Source: Aplidium turbinatum (taxonomy: Eukaryota; Chordata; Ascidiacea; Aplousobranchia; Polyclinidae). Taken from it: a stretch of 64,000 nt of DNA. The first letter of the stretch is position 1. Each line of letters opens with the position of its first letter. The notes beneath the pieces are model-generated. The model searched no databases and had not been told where the DNA came from. It saw nothing but the letters and a program-made list of their open reading frames with translations. This document shows positions 1 to 11,197 of the stretch, piece after piece. The DNA lies in assembly GCA_918807975.1 (NCBI GenBank), contig OU964918.1, positions 34,704,477-34,768,476 of the forward strand, given 5' to 3'. A program made the translations under genes and the position numbers.

Positions 1-69
1 TTCTGATTAAACACTTTGTTTTTATGGTCATTTCAGGTGTTGTAGGCGTAGTTTGTAAGGGTGTATAAT

Positions 70-1905
70 ATGCCTTCCCACCTTGGACATGGAATGTATA
101 TTCCTTACCTTGATCGTGGTCCAAGGGCCCTGTCAGAGTATCATACAATCACCAACCTCCCGTTTGAAATTAGACCCAAGCTAAACATTAGATATGAATT
201 GATGAACAGACCATCAAGTGCCAATTCGCCGTTTTTGCACAAGAGTGTGAAAGAACCGGCAAGCCCCCGGGTTTCCGTTGCAGCATTTTCACCTACCGAA
301 TTTCGGGAAGACGATGTGAAGTTGAGTGGCATCGATTATGCAAAGTTTCTTAAAGAACACGAGCGTCCACTCGGTCCTTCTGGGTTTCTGGATTCCGCAC
401 GATATGCTCACACATTCAACGTTCGTTCATCACATCTTTCCCATCGTTTAGGAAATGGCCAAAAACACGAGAAGGAACCAATGACAGTTGTTGCTCTGAT
501 TAATCAAACTGCGTCCAATCAAAGAGAGTTTGATAGAAAGATGAAAATTGTTGATGATCACATGTGGCAGCACAAACAAGAAGGACGAGAACTGAAGCGA
601 TTGGAAGGTGATGTAATCAAAAAGAAGAGGGCCGTTTTGAGAACTTCGAAAGAAATCGAAAGTGGCAGGCATAAGAAAACGCAGGAAGACGAAAAGTGGT
701 TATCTGCATCCCTTGAAAAATCCGAAAAGTCCCGTTCAGATAAAGTTCAGGCAAAAGAAGACAAAACAAAGCAGAAGATAAACAAATCTCATTCTGATCT
801 ACAACAAAACATGGATAAAACCTTAAAGAATGTTCCAGTTATCAGCGAGGCCGAGCAATTGTATAGGAATAAACTTACTGAGCTGCAGTTGAGGAAAGAT
901 CAATTAAAAAAAATCACTAAACAATTTCAAGAGCAATTACACCGAAAAGAAGCTGCAGCTTGTGACTTAGCCGCTGAGTTGTCAACTCTTGCTATGCAAA
1001 TGAACACAGAAAGCATGAAAGGTCACGGTGCCAGTGCTGAGTTAAAACGCCAAAGCAAACTCCAAACACACAAATATCTAAACGAAGATAGAACACACAA
1101 TGGAGATTTAGGCAAAAAATTGCGCCGATCGGAAGGAATCAATCGTGCTTCGGAAAATCGTCGTCGTCAGGCTAGCGCTAACTTGGCAAGTACAAAAGCT
1201 CATTTGTCTGAAAAAAGTAGGGAAGGGGACAGACGGGTGACTGATAATAGAAACTCAGTGGAAAACAACATCGCTGCCCAGAAAAAGCTCCAGGAAGCCG
1301 CAGAAGCTCTCAAGCTTGACAAGCAGCAAAAAGAATACCAGCGAAACGTCCAAGCTCACGTTCTAAGGAAAAAGATTGCTCTTGACAGGTCGCAGTCGGC
1401 TCGGCAAAAGAATACCGAAGAGCGTCAAGTCACATGGAAAAAAACTTTCGATCAAAACTACAGAGAGTTTGTTCGAAGAAGAAACGAAGGTCTGCTTCGC
1501 ACCTTTACTCGAGTCGTTCAGCGAGACAGTGAGATTGGACAACAACTTTCTCAGAAGTGTCGACAGCATGAAAAAGGTAGAAAAGGCGAAGAGCAAGCCG
1601 TCAAAAAACTACAAGATCAACTTCTTCGATCTCGCGCTAGAAATACCAACAAGTTACGTGAAGCTGCGGTTGAATTAGATAACAACGAAAGGAAGTTGGA
1701 AAAGCGTCTTGTTGAGGCCCAGGCAAAGTTACAGCATGCCGCTCATCAGCGCACGACTTCTGAATCAATGCTTCGGAAATACAGAGATGCCTCAAAGGAA
1801 TCAGAGCATGTCCATGGCAATGTGCAGAAAGAAAACAAGCGTTTAAAGAAAGTCGAAGTGGCAACAGCAGCATACCTCGAGCAGCAAGCTGTGGCTGCAA
1901 TGTAA
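70..1905 (+). CDS. Intronless long coiled-coil protein, function unknown
   Basis: A 611-codon open frame ends at TAA 1903-1905. I chose ATG 70 because the same frame has a TAG at 49-51; a possible splice acceptor (tttcag) ends at 36, so a 5'-UTR intron may lie upstream. The first ~130 residues are not coiled-coil and are rich in Pro, Ser and aromatics (PYLDRGPRALSEYH near the start). From about residue 140 to the end the protein is a nearly continuous charged helix rich in K, E, Q and R, with many Ala and Leu, as in coiled-coil cytoskeletal or ciliary proteins. I see no signal peptide, membrane segment or catalytic motif. I do not recognise the family; trichohyalin-like labels would only reflect composition. 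The lack of introns contrasts with the next gene and could mean a retrocopy that became a gene. Codon use looks normal and there is no internal stop, so it is very likely real. Confidence 0.85.
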   Translation: MPSHLGHGMYIPYLDRGPRALSEYHTITNLPFEIRPKLNIRYELMNRPSSANSPFLHKSVKEPASPRVSVAAFSPTEFREDDVKLSGIDYAKFLKEHERPLGPSGFLDSARYAHTFNVRSSHLSHRLGNGQKHEKEPMTVVALINQTASNQREFDRKMKIVDDHMWQHKQEGRELKRLEGDVIKKKRAVLRTSKEIESGRHKKTQEDEKWLSASLEKSEKSRSDKVQAKEDKTKQKINKSHSDLQQNMDKTLKNVPVISEAEQLYRNKLTELQLRKDQLKKITKQFQEQLHRKEAAACDLAAELSTLAMQMNTESMKGHGASAELKRQSKLQTHKYLNEDRTHNGDLGKKLRRSEGINRASENRRRQASANLASTKAHLSEKSREGDRRVTDNRNSVENNIAAQKKLQEAAEALKLDKQQKEYQRNVQAHVLRKKIALDRSQSARQKNTEERQVTWKKTFDQNYREFVRRRNEGLLRTFTRVVQRDSEIGQQLSQKCRQHEKGRKGEEQAVKKLQDQLLRSRARNTNKLREAAVELDNNERKLEKRLVEAQAKLQHAAHQRTTSESMLRKYRDASKESEHVHGNVQKENKRLKKVEVATAAYLEQQAVAAM

Positions 1906-2919
1906 ATATCTTTCCCCGTGTCCTATGGATTTATATCTTACAAATTTTTTATGCCTGTAAGTTTTATTTTTTTACAAGCCTACTTCGCTTTACAACTTTA
2001 CCTTCAAATATTATTGGAACTGATGTGCCACAAGGCTTTTCCAAATTCGTTTCATATGCTAACGTTTGAAATGCATTGCTGTTTTACCTTGTTGTTAGGT
2101 ATTATTTCAAAACGTGCTTGTGATTTCAAACTGTGTTAATGTAGTGCGAAAATTTTAATTTAGATCTTATATCTTTTTACGCTATTAGACAAAACAGTCA
2201 CGGAAAGAACAAGTTTTGTCTGATACAAGGATTTGTGCAGATGCAACTTTTTTATAATTTGGTTGTATTGGTACTGTATGCGTTGTTTTTACGTAAATCA
2301 CGATTTTTGTTTGATCAAGTTACTCTTGCTATCATAGTTAACACTGCTTTTCACATGAACTCTTTTTCCAGCTATCGAGATTTTCTTTCTTACATCGATT
2401 CAACGTCTGCTTTTGTTAAAGCAATTTAAAAAGAGCAAATTTTCCCACCTGGTGTCTTTCTATGCTATGATTTCGCTTTGTCTTTTGTGATTTGAGATTT
2501 TCCATTGTTTTGATTATTTAACGTCAGTTTTGCACTTCAAAAAATTGTTGATATTTCTCACTCATCACTGCGCATCTCAAAAGCTACCCAATGGAATTCT
2601 ACGCTTTTCTGAATTTTGATTGTTTAGTTATTCCTTTGTCAACTTTGCTTACAGAAGCTTTGTCTGAAAAGGTCAAGCCATGTATTTTCATTGATGGGCT
2701 GTCTACAATTGAAAAGTTGCAACTATTGAACTACCTGCCATCTAAGTCTTATTATAATTTGAAACTTACAAAGCTAAATATCGGCCCTTCAAACTGAATA
2801 ACTAACTGCTCTCTGTAGAGTCACATGTAATCTTCCATTTTGTTCAATCAAAAAGTGCGGAAATTACGTCGCGATTTGTCGTCGTGATTTGGCTGATGAG
2901 CTGGCAACACCTCTCCTTC

Positions 2920-2950
2920 TTGAATTCAACGTTTGTTGACGTTGAATCAA
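2920..2950. repeat. Short hairpin repeat, copy 1
   Basis: Arms of about 12 bases (TTGATTCAACGT type) flank a 5-7 base loop and are followed by a GTAAAAAAGA-like run. Related copies lie at 3334-3365, near 2397 (one arm) and at 44629-44660 (half unit). The family is not one I recognise. Confidence 0.6.
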
Positions 2951-3333
2951 GGTAAAAAAGATGGAGTTTGCATACTTGGTAATTCTGCGTGTTCATGACT
3001 CTCACTGACTTGAGAAAAATAGTGGTTATAGATGTCAGCATTTGGAAGCTAAATGCAAATTAGTTGTAATATCACTATGATAATATTAGCATTCTAGCAT
3101 GTTCGTTATGGTATAAAGCTTCAGGCACATTGCATATCAACAGTTACTGATATACTGGCAATTGCCATAATGCGAAGTTAGTAGTTCAACATCAGTACAA
3201 CTTGTCAGAATGATTTTTTACTCCCACTGATACACATTTCATTTCTGTTTTAAAACATGTTTTACCCTAACACGTCAACGTACAACTAGCAATGTCAACC
3301 CTAAACCATACTAGCAAATGAATTGTGTTTTGC

Positions 3334-3365
3334 ATTGATTCGACGTTTACAGACGTTAAATCAAT
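3334..3365. repeat. Short hairpin repeat, copy 2
   Basis: ATTGATTCGACGT and ACGTTAAATCAAT form the two arms, followed by TATAAAAAAG. It has the same layout as the copy at 2920-2950. Confidence 0.6.
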
Positions 3366-5641
3366 ATAAAAAAGAAAAGATTTCTGGTAGTCGAAAGGAA
3401 AAGTACTAGGCAAAGTCCATGTAGGCCTACTATTCGTCCAACTGACAATGACTATCCACATATTAATCACCTCTCATCGGGCAAAAGATGCGTTTATGTG
3501 ATCAGATTCTTATTTTCATTTTATGCACGTTACATTTAATTATGGCGCTTTATTCGTCGAATTTGTGAAACGATTATTTTATGGAACTTTTTTTCAGTGA
3601 AAAGTTGATTTTCCAATTACAGGAAAGCAGTAGGCTGAATAGAAAGTCAACTCACAGCATAATATGCTGTTGGAAATAAGTGCCGCTGAAGTACTCTACT
3701 TATTGCAGAGTTTAGATTGATTACGTTTTGTGCCATTACAATTATTGGTTCGTGTGCAATTGTTCAAACGTGCTTGCACTTATGGCAACAGTAATGTGAC
3801 CACCAGAGATCCTTATGTTTAAACTATGTGTTTGTACGAAAGAGTGAAATGAGAGAATTTCTTAATTATTCCAGATGTCAAACTGGAGTGTTACCTTATT
3901 GAGAGTGAATTGAATGAGGAACCACTGATATAAAATATATTTTTAGCCTTCGCATGTGAAATTATTGAAACAATTTAAACTCCAACAAGTCGTTATGCCT
4001 CTGCAGATGGTTGTTGTATTTTCATGTTGTGAATTAGCAAAATGACTTGTTTTGCTTGGTATCAACTGATGTTATCTTAAAATTTTTACCTCGTTCGTAC
4101 TGTATATACGTCCGCTTGTTAATATACGTACGTCGTCACAAACTTCTCATGTTAAAAACACTGATGCTTTTCCTGCCCTATTGTCCATGGCTTGCCTTTG
4201 GAAGCCTTCCGTGTCATTTTTCATCGTTACCTATTGTCTGTATCTGTAAGGCGCGTCCCGTCAAAACACTGTCACCGGTGATAATGTCATTTCATACTAG
4301 TGCCATTCCACACTGTGACCTTTCTATAAAAACACCCCATTGCCAACCGAACACATGTATTTGTGCCAAAACGACGCTACTCGTATGCCGTAGTGATTTA
4401 TTTATACCAATTCAAGTGACATTATTGTTCTCTCCGTACTTATATTTGGAGTTCGACGATTTTTATTACATATACCAGTGGTTCTTAACTGGGGGAGCAC
4501 GCCCCCTTAGGAGACGTCAACCACTTTTTATGGAAGGCGCGAGCTCTACAACGATGTTTGTGGTCTTTTTTGCGTTGTACAGTGGTTAACATTTTTTTGG
4601 AAACTAGATATCACTGGTTAGTGGTTAGGGTTATACTTTACACTAGCCTACAGACGGAGTTTGCTTTGAAATCTTGTTGCACTTGCTTTGAAATCTGGCT
4701 TCGTTATACCGGTATGTGAAAAAGAATAAAATCCATTTAGTGCTAGTATTCATTGCATTGTTTATTACAAATCAAATAAAGGATGTGCTAAACTTAGCTA
4801 TCAAAGTAGTCTATTCAACTTTACCAAAGCTTGGGGACTGGGGTTTATAAAGCTGGATCTCTTTGCGGTTGTCTTTTCAATCGTCTGCGTCAGTGTTAGG
4901 AAATAGAATCTGATCGTTGTAGGCTACCTAGCTTTTTCACACGAACAGGACCATTGAGAAAATAACTCGAGCCCTATACCAATGAGATTCTCGGACCCCA
5001 AGTTGTGTGAAGCACAACACTTCTAAGAAAACCGCACTATATTCGACGAATATGCGGTGGTTTCTTGGGCCCCTAAGTTCATCCCAGGCCTGGGTCCAAA
5101 AGTACCTTCTGGATCACCCTGTCAATGTCATTGCACACGAATATTTGATGGTTGTCCAAAGTAACATGCTAACTGTAGGTTTGATATTCAAGCTCTATCT
5201 CTGGAAGAGTCAACTCAGACAGCCACTTTATCTGGTTTTGATCTTTTCCAGATCAGGTACAGATCTGGACCAGATAAAGTGGCTGTCTGGGAAGTTGAAC
5301 AAGGAAATCTAGTAAATTTTAGTAACTTAGATGCTGCACTCTTGAAAAGTTTAAGCGGACAAATCAAGCAACAACTTATTTAAATGAGTTGAAAGCAAAA
5401 CTCATAAAATAGCTTCCAGATACAGAGGAAAATCTGGAAATCCTTCAAAAATATTTTTGAAGAACCAGAAAAAGAGATTTTGTGTTGAAGTGTAACCCCA
5501 CTGCCAAGTTATACGATTTCGAAGAACTGGAACTGGATATTATCTTTCTAGTTACTCACACTCAAATCAGCATATTCAAATACTAACAGTGCTCAGATCC
5601 ACATATGTTTGTGAAGCATAATTTTCTACTGCTGTTAAAAC

Positions 5642-6345
5642 CAGGGCTTTGGAGCCGTGCATTTTCAACGGATCTGCAGCTGGAGCTCTACGTGAAATTC
5701 AAGTGGAGCTGCAGCCAGTTGTTTGAAAGATAGCTCCGGCTCCGATGTATTTCATAAGATGGTGCTACTATTGGCTGAATTAACAGCAATCTTTCACAAA
5801 ATTAAGAATTGTTGCCTCTTTGGCTCCACGCCTTTGCCTCTTTGATTGTTTTGTTAGTAATTATTTTGAAACGCTAGAACGGCTAGATATCGTTTGTTTG
5901 TTTGTTTGTTTGTTATATCTTTATCCTGCATTACGGGAAAGCGGACTTGAGCTCTATGCATCGGTGTACGCCTTCCGACGTACACTTGACCCACGCTGCA
6001 GCCGACGGCAATGTTTGTTTCCGGTTGTTTACTCTACTTATGACTTAAATTTGGTACTACCCATTACTCGAAATCGATCACTGGGTAGAGGCAATTATCG
6101 TAAAGTTTCTTGCTCAAAGAAACAACAGCAAGTGCGGGTGGCTGGAGTCGAACATGCAGGCTCTCGACTGCGAGCCCAACGCGCCAACCACTCGGCCACT
6201 GCTGCCGACTTCCTTAAATCTCAGTTTTTGACGTAATGGAGCCGGAGCAGTGGTTGCAACGAGCTCGGAAGCTAGAGCTAATTTATGATAAAAGAGAGCT
6301 GCGGAGCTGGAGCAATTTAACATTTACGCCTGCTCCAAAGCCCTG
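5642..6345. mobile_element. Nested hAT-like MITE
   Basis: Terminal inverted repeats CAGGGCTTTGGAGC and GCTCCAAAGCCCTG are flanked by 8-mers gttaaaac and gtttaaac (7 of 8 identical). The 704-bp element has no coding capacity of its own and carries a tRNA-derived SINE. Confidence 0.8.
5893..6206 (-). mobile_element. tRNA-derived SINE, family A, copy 1
   Basis: Read on the minus strand it begins GGCAGCAGTGGCCGAGTGG (A box) with a B box near GTTCGACTCC. A ~200-bp body follows, then a 3' end TGCAGGATAAAGATA with repeated (AAAC) units. A close full-length copy lies at 61796-62104. Confidence 0.85.
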
Positions 6346-6758
6346 GTTTAAACCAAGGACAGGCTGAGAGTTGAAGCTGCGATGCGCCATTTCTGGAATT
6401 AAACCTCGCATCATAAATGTCGTTGCTGAGATGTAATTTCAGGTACGTTATCTCACTAACGTATGAGTGATCAATAAATACAAAAAAGCATGTGGTTTTA
6501 TTGTTAACGTAGGCTACACTTGTTAAAAATTGGAGGGAGGGGTGGAGCAAAGCATGCAATCATTGCTAAAGGGATGGGTGTCCAAGAAAAAGTTAAGAAT
6601 CACTGACGTAGAGGATTTGGAAAACGAGTTCAATTGTGCTAGATCAGGTTATGTCTTGTTGTTTCTACTTCTTTGGATCGAATGTTATAATTAGAGATGT
6701 AAAAAAACGGTTTTTTTTGTTTTAAAAAAAAACGAGCTCGTTTTTTTTGTTTTTTATC

Positions 6759-6803
<45 letters not shown>

Positions 6804-7469
6804 TATTTTGACATTAAATGTCACAATATGCAGCAATTAGGGTAAACTCATTGCAATAGCGTCTCTTTCAACAAAGAAACAGTCTCATAACTCGTATAAC
6901 TTACTTTAAATCAGACTATATGTCTGGTATAGGCCTATTTTTTCATTGCAATTTTGTAGATCCCAAGTCTCAACACACGAGCCATAAAGATTTCTCACTG
7001 TCTCAAATAGTAGTAACAGTGTCCTATGGTTGGCACATCTCAAGTATTGTCTGTAATTTGGTCCAGCCAGTTGTTAAATGCAGTACCACACTCGTGTACA
7101 GTTTCGAAGCCACCTGGGATTTTGGTTCATGGGCATGTTAGGACCAGGTGGTCAGTGTCCTGTTTCTCTACTTAACAAAGGCACTTTTGACCAGCACTCC
7201 ACACCTTTTCCAGTACAACGCCAAGAGGTTGTTCCAGTTGATGTGCATTTGGTGCAAACTTGATGAAAATCACACAAGCGGTTCTCGAGTTATAAGTGAA
7301 GTAACCTTAGCCACTAGGTGGCTTCATAGATAAGGAGCAATATAAAAATGGCAATATCTCAAGAACCGCTCAACATATTTGGATAATTTTTACCTCTACC
7401 CCATGTTTTCTGGGGTGGGCTATCTGTTTATGAACATTAAAACAAGTTTTGGCTACTACTTTTTGAGCT

Positions 7470-7960
7470 AAAAAGAAATTAACCTCTTGTCGTTACGCAC
7501 CAATAAAACCATGATGCGTAACTTATAAAAAAAAATTTTTTTTAATCGGGTAGAGGAAAGATTGATGACAAGTTTGGCAAAAGCAGTGTAATGCTAAAGC
7601 CCCAACTTTTAGCCCAAATCACATTTAAATGTAGTGAAAGATGGAAACATTTTGATGCTTTTTATTTTCCCTGAAGAAGTTCAATACTCCTTTGTGATGT
7701 CATAGTCGTGTTTGTTTTCCCTTAATCACACCATTGTGCTGTCATAGACGTTTTTAAAAGAAGTATGGTTGCACTTATCCATCCAAATTGAACTACTGTA
7801 GTTTTCAGGACTTTGAGACTTTAGCACTTTTCTGTTTTTGCAAAACTTTTGCCAAACTTTTCATCAATCTTTCCTCTACCCAATAAAAAAAAAAAAAAAA
7901 AATTAAAGTTACTCATCATGGTTTTATTGGTGCGTAACGACAAGAGGTCAATTCTCACTC
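7470..7960. repeat. Internal foldback inside transposon copy 1
   Basis: About 50 bp containing ACCTCTTGTCGTTACGCACC at 7480-7530 recurs inverted at 7904-7956, and weaker pairing continues inward. The same structure lies in copy 2 (about 12255-12730), so it predates the spread of this family and is probably an older MITE carried inside it. Confidence 0.7.
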
Positions 7961-8314
7961 TTTTTTACTCCAGCGTAGTTCCCAAATAAAATAAGTTTTC
8001 ATCTTTGATGTTTGTTTTGTATCTTTATCCTGCATTGCGGTAGCCTAATGTGGGTAAAACTTTATTCTTGTCAGGAAAAGTATTATGAAGCATTTATTCA
8101 CTGTGTGAACACTGAGCAGTGCTGAAAAACTCCACTTTAAAGTGAAATGTTCTTCATTCATGGTTAGTAGTTACTAGCAATAGTTAACATGGGTGGTGGG
8201 CATTTGAAAGGAACATTAACCTAAACCTTTTCTGACAAATTCGCTTACTTTTGACAGCTAAAAATATCAGTGATAAGATCTCTTGCATTATGTCACAAAT
8301 GATCTGCAGGAAGC

Positions 8315-8586
8315 CAGGGCCGGATTTAGCTGATGGGGGGCCCGGGGCACTTTTAGATCGGGGGGCCCCCCTGCAAAAAAATTTTTCGCGCCTACGGCGC
8401 GAAAAACTGCCTCTGCGTCTACAGTAGCATCAATCCAGCACTACACAGCATTTTGCAGAAACTTCAAAGGCTGAAAGGAAGAAAAAATAACACATAACAC
8501 AACATTTTTTCCACGTAGGGGGGCCCTTCAAAAGTCGGGGGGCCCGGGGCACCTGCCCCCTCTGCCCCCCCCTAAATCCGGGCCTG
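8315..8586. mobile_element. Small GC-rich hAT-like MITE nested in copy 1
   Basis: Ends CAGGGCCGGATTTAG and CTAAATCCGGGCCTG are flanked by a perfect 8-bp duplication caggaagc. The matching site in copy 2 (near 11890-11905) is empty and has a single version of the target, so this inserted after the two copies separated. Confidence 0.85.
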
Positions 8587-9339
8587 CAGGAAGCATCAAT
8601 GACAAAGTATCTAAGACCTTACAACACACGAAAAGAATACTTCTGTTTCAACATTTATAAAGCATATAGCCTACAATTTATACATCGTTGTTAAGCTATC
8701 AGTTAAAAAACATGTTTAAACAAGCTATTGGCAATAGCTTGCATTAGTAAATTAGGCTACCACAAACAAGGTAATGTGTGTTCTGAATACTGCCATCTTG
8801 TTTTTGCCAAAATTTCGTCAACCCATTGAGTGTGTACAAGAATAACCAGTAGGCCTACCGGTATACTAGCATCGTAGGCTACCTTCCATAAGGGCACTTC
8901 CATAAAAGGAAAAAAAATTAACTCATCTACATTATGTCATGTATCAAATTGCATTAATTCAATGTTTGTCAGGTCTACTGCCACAAACATGCCTGAGAAT
9001 GAAAAAGAAAGTGAAACAACGTAGGCTATAGGGCTATGCAAAAAACATAGGCTATGCTGCTGCCAAGCACACACACTTTGGAATTTCAGCACACCAATAA
9101 AACCAATTTTACTAGTTTAATGTTTTTCAAGAGCACTATAATGAAACTAAGCTGCAAATTGCAAAAAATTTGCAACTTTTCCAGAAAAATATGAAAAAAA
9201 ACAAAAAAAACAAAAAAAAACAAAAAACGCGTGTTTTTTTTGGCCCAAGTTTTTTTTGAAAAAAAACACGTTTTTTTAAAAAAAAACGGTTCGTTTTTTT
9301 TGCATTTACAACTCTAGTTATAATCCAGTGTTTGCAGTA

Positions 9340-10568
9340 GGGGAGACCCAGGAGAGTTGAGCCGATTTTTCTACTTTGGTAAATATCTATCGAAATTTAT
9401 AGGTGACACAAATAATTTTGTTTGGTAAACTGAAGGGTAACCATTCACCTACATTCACAAAAAAGAAAATTAACTTAACATCATTGCATATATGTGTATT
9501 TTGTCAATGAAATAACAAAATCAGTTGGCTCAACTCTCCCGCCGATCGAGGAGAGTTGATCATAGTCTCAAGGTGAGTTGAGCCATTGCCTACCAAAACC
9601 ATATAAACACAAAAGATCTAATACAAAATAAATTATCCAATATTATTCAGTACACAGTGTTACAATGTCACTTGTTAGATTTATTTTTTTCACTATTTAA
9701 TTCAAAATGGTCGTGTTGCGGTAACATTATCCGCCATCAATGACGGACCCCAACAGTTTTTTGGTCTCAAAAGTAGTTTAACCCATTTCAAATTGCAACC
9801 CAAGCGCTTTTCCAGCCGTTTACGGTCATTCCAAGCGATAGGCTAGTGTAGAAGAGGAAGTGCCTCTTTGGAACATGTTTGACAGCAAAATGATTGAATC
9901 AATAATGATAATAAATACTGTTATCATTAATATCCAATTATCATGACGTCACACACGTTTCAAAAGGGAAATTTTGAGTTCACAATATTGCCCTCTGGCC
10001 CCCTGCTGTGAGCAAGTCTTTTGATCATTCACGATATTCTGGTCAATTGCAAGCTTTTAATAAATCTAATAACAAAAAACTGATTTTGATAATAAGTAAA
10101 CCAATAGCCTAGTATTGAGGAGAGTTGAGCCATTGCCTACCTAAACTATGTAAAAGCCATGGCTCAACTCTCCTAGACACCAATGGCTCAACTCTCCTTA
10201 TGTCACCTTGTTCGGTAAAACTTGCGAGTTTTATTAAAACAACGCTGCAAAGTTGATAATACTTATTATGATAAAAAGGCATCACATTGACAATATATTA
10301 CACATCTTACAAGGAAACTATCTGCCACTACTTTGTGGCTATAAGCTGAAAGACTTGTAACTCAGCAATCCACTTTTAGATTTGATTTTCACATTGTACT
10401 ACTTTAACAAGCTATACTAGATATAACTACAAAATTGATTGAGTCAAAATGGCAGTAATAATGCATATGTCACGCAGAGGAACCCAAATATTAGATTTTA
10501 ATACTATAAATTGCATTTTTTGGGGGTGGATCAACCCTCCTTGCGGCTCAACTCTCCCGGGTCTCCCC
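9340..10568. mobile_element. TA-flanked DNA element A with GGCTCAAC repeats
   Basis: Terminal inverted repeats GGGGAGACCCAGGAGAGTTG and its near-reverse at the right end are flanked by TA on each side, as in Tc1/mariner-like or other TA-targeting elements. The sequence GAGAGTTGAGCC recurs in both orientations several times inside (for example near 9530, 9575, 10125, 10160 and 10185). No transposase was seen. A related element is at 47928-49083. Confidence 0.7.
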
Positions 10569-10755
10569 TAATGGTTTTATACCGCCATCAAGGATTGACT
10601 GATTGATACATCGAAAAGTCGTGGTTTTCGATCTTAAATTTCGAAGAATTAACACCATAATTATTGTTAGTTTGGAATAACGAATCGGTTTTATCCAATC
10701 TATGTAAATTTGATAAACGTCGATCGCATCTCTTCAACTGGCAGTATGGAAACGT

Positions 10756-11062
10756 GATTGATTGATTGAATCTTTATCCTCGGACTGGGAAAGCTTCTTG
10801 CAGAGCTTAATCCTGGCAGTTTCGCATACTTGTAGAGGCTTTGAACCACTGGCGCAGGCCCAGTCACCGAGATTGACAGAGTGAAGTTTCTCATTGTTGA
10901 AGTCTTTGTTGCCGGGGAACTATTCCATAATTCCATCCATTAGATGCCGCTGAATGGAGAGCAGTCCTCGTGCGTTGCTCAAGCTCACACCCCGACAGTC
11001 GAACTAGCGCCGCTATTGATCTTGAAGTTTCTTCGTTCTAGAAGTTGACAATTAAGCCACAA
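10756..11062 (-). mobile_element. tRNA-derived SINE, family B, copy 1
   Basis: It matches the family-B body found at 14535, 19082, 36640, 42705 and 44836. On the minus strand the B-box-like GTTCGACTGTCGGGGTGTGA is followed by GCTCAAGCAACGC and a body ending in CAATCAATCAATC-type repeats. Confidence 0.8.
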
Positions 11063-11197
11063 GCGAGACATGTTTCAAAGTAAATCGAAGCTTAAAGGAT
11101 GTTTAGGCCTATTGTTTACCAATAAACTATATTATGTATATGTGATCATTTTGCGATAACTGCATAACCTACTTTGTTGAATAATGTTGATTGCAAG

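Larger units (their letters stand above)
1906..4475. other. Intergenic, no gene recognised
   Basis: This AT-rich stretch follows the coiled-coil gene. I found no convincing AATAAA signal close behind the stop codon. The short open frames here are low-complexity and match no family I know. The only structured content is two hairpin repeats (2920-2950 and 3334-3365) and a related half unit near 2397. Confidence 0.5.
4476..6605. mobile_element. hAT-like non-autonomous DNA transposon with nested insertions
   Basis: The left end reads CAGTGGTTCTTAACT and the right end AGTTAAGAATCACTG, an inverted pair typical of hAT ends. The flanking 8-mers (acatatac and acgtagag) agree at 5 of 8 positions, so the target duplication is decayed and the insertion old. 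No transposase is recognisable. A 21-bp perfect inverted repeat lies inside (5216-5236 and 5269-5289), and a second element with a SINE in it is nested at 5642-6345. Confidence 0.7.
6692..9316 (+). mobile_element. TAGAGATGTAAA-ended DNA transposon, copy 1
   Basis: The ends are TAGAGATGTAAA and TTTACAACTCTA, flanked by a perfect 8-bp duplication gttataat (6684-6691 and 9317-9324). TAG-G ends and 8-bp duplications fit hAT. Just inside both ends are long A/T runs broken by ACG, including about 40 consecutive T near 6760-6800. The interior has a ~480-bp imperfect palindrome (about 7470-7960). On the minus strand near 7205-7262 a stretch resembles the FAPN-H-LQPLDV motif of pogo/CENP-B-type DDE transposases, which is only tentative. 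Copy 2 at 11198-13467 is inverted. Confidence 0.85.

Noticed and set aside
4047-4589. 180-codon plus-strand frame
   Set aside because: Its 3' part reads through the hAT end at 4476 and the composition is Cys/Leu/Phe-rich chance sequence; no domain.
6741-6801. Long T run as a poly(A) tail of a processed gene
   Set aside because: It belongs to the A/T-rich terminal region of the transposon and recurs in the other copy.
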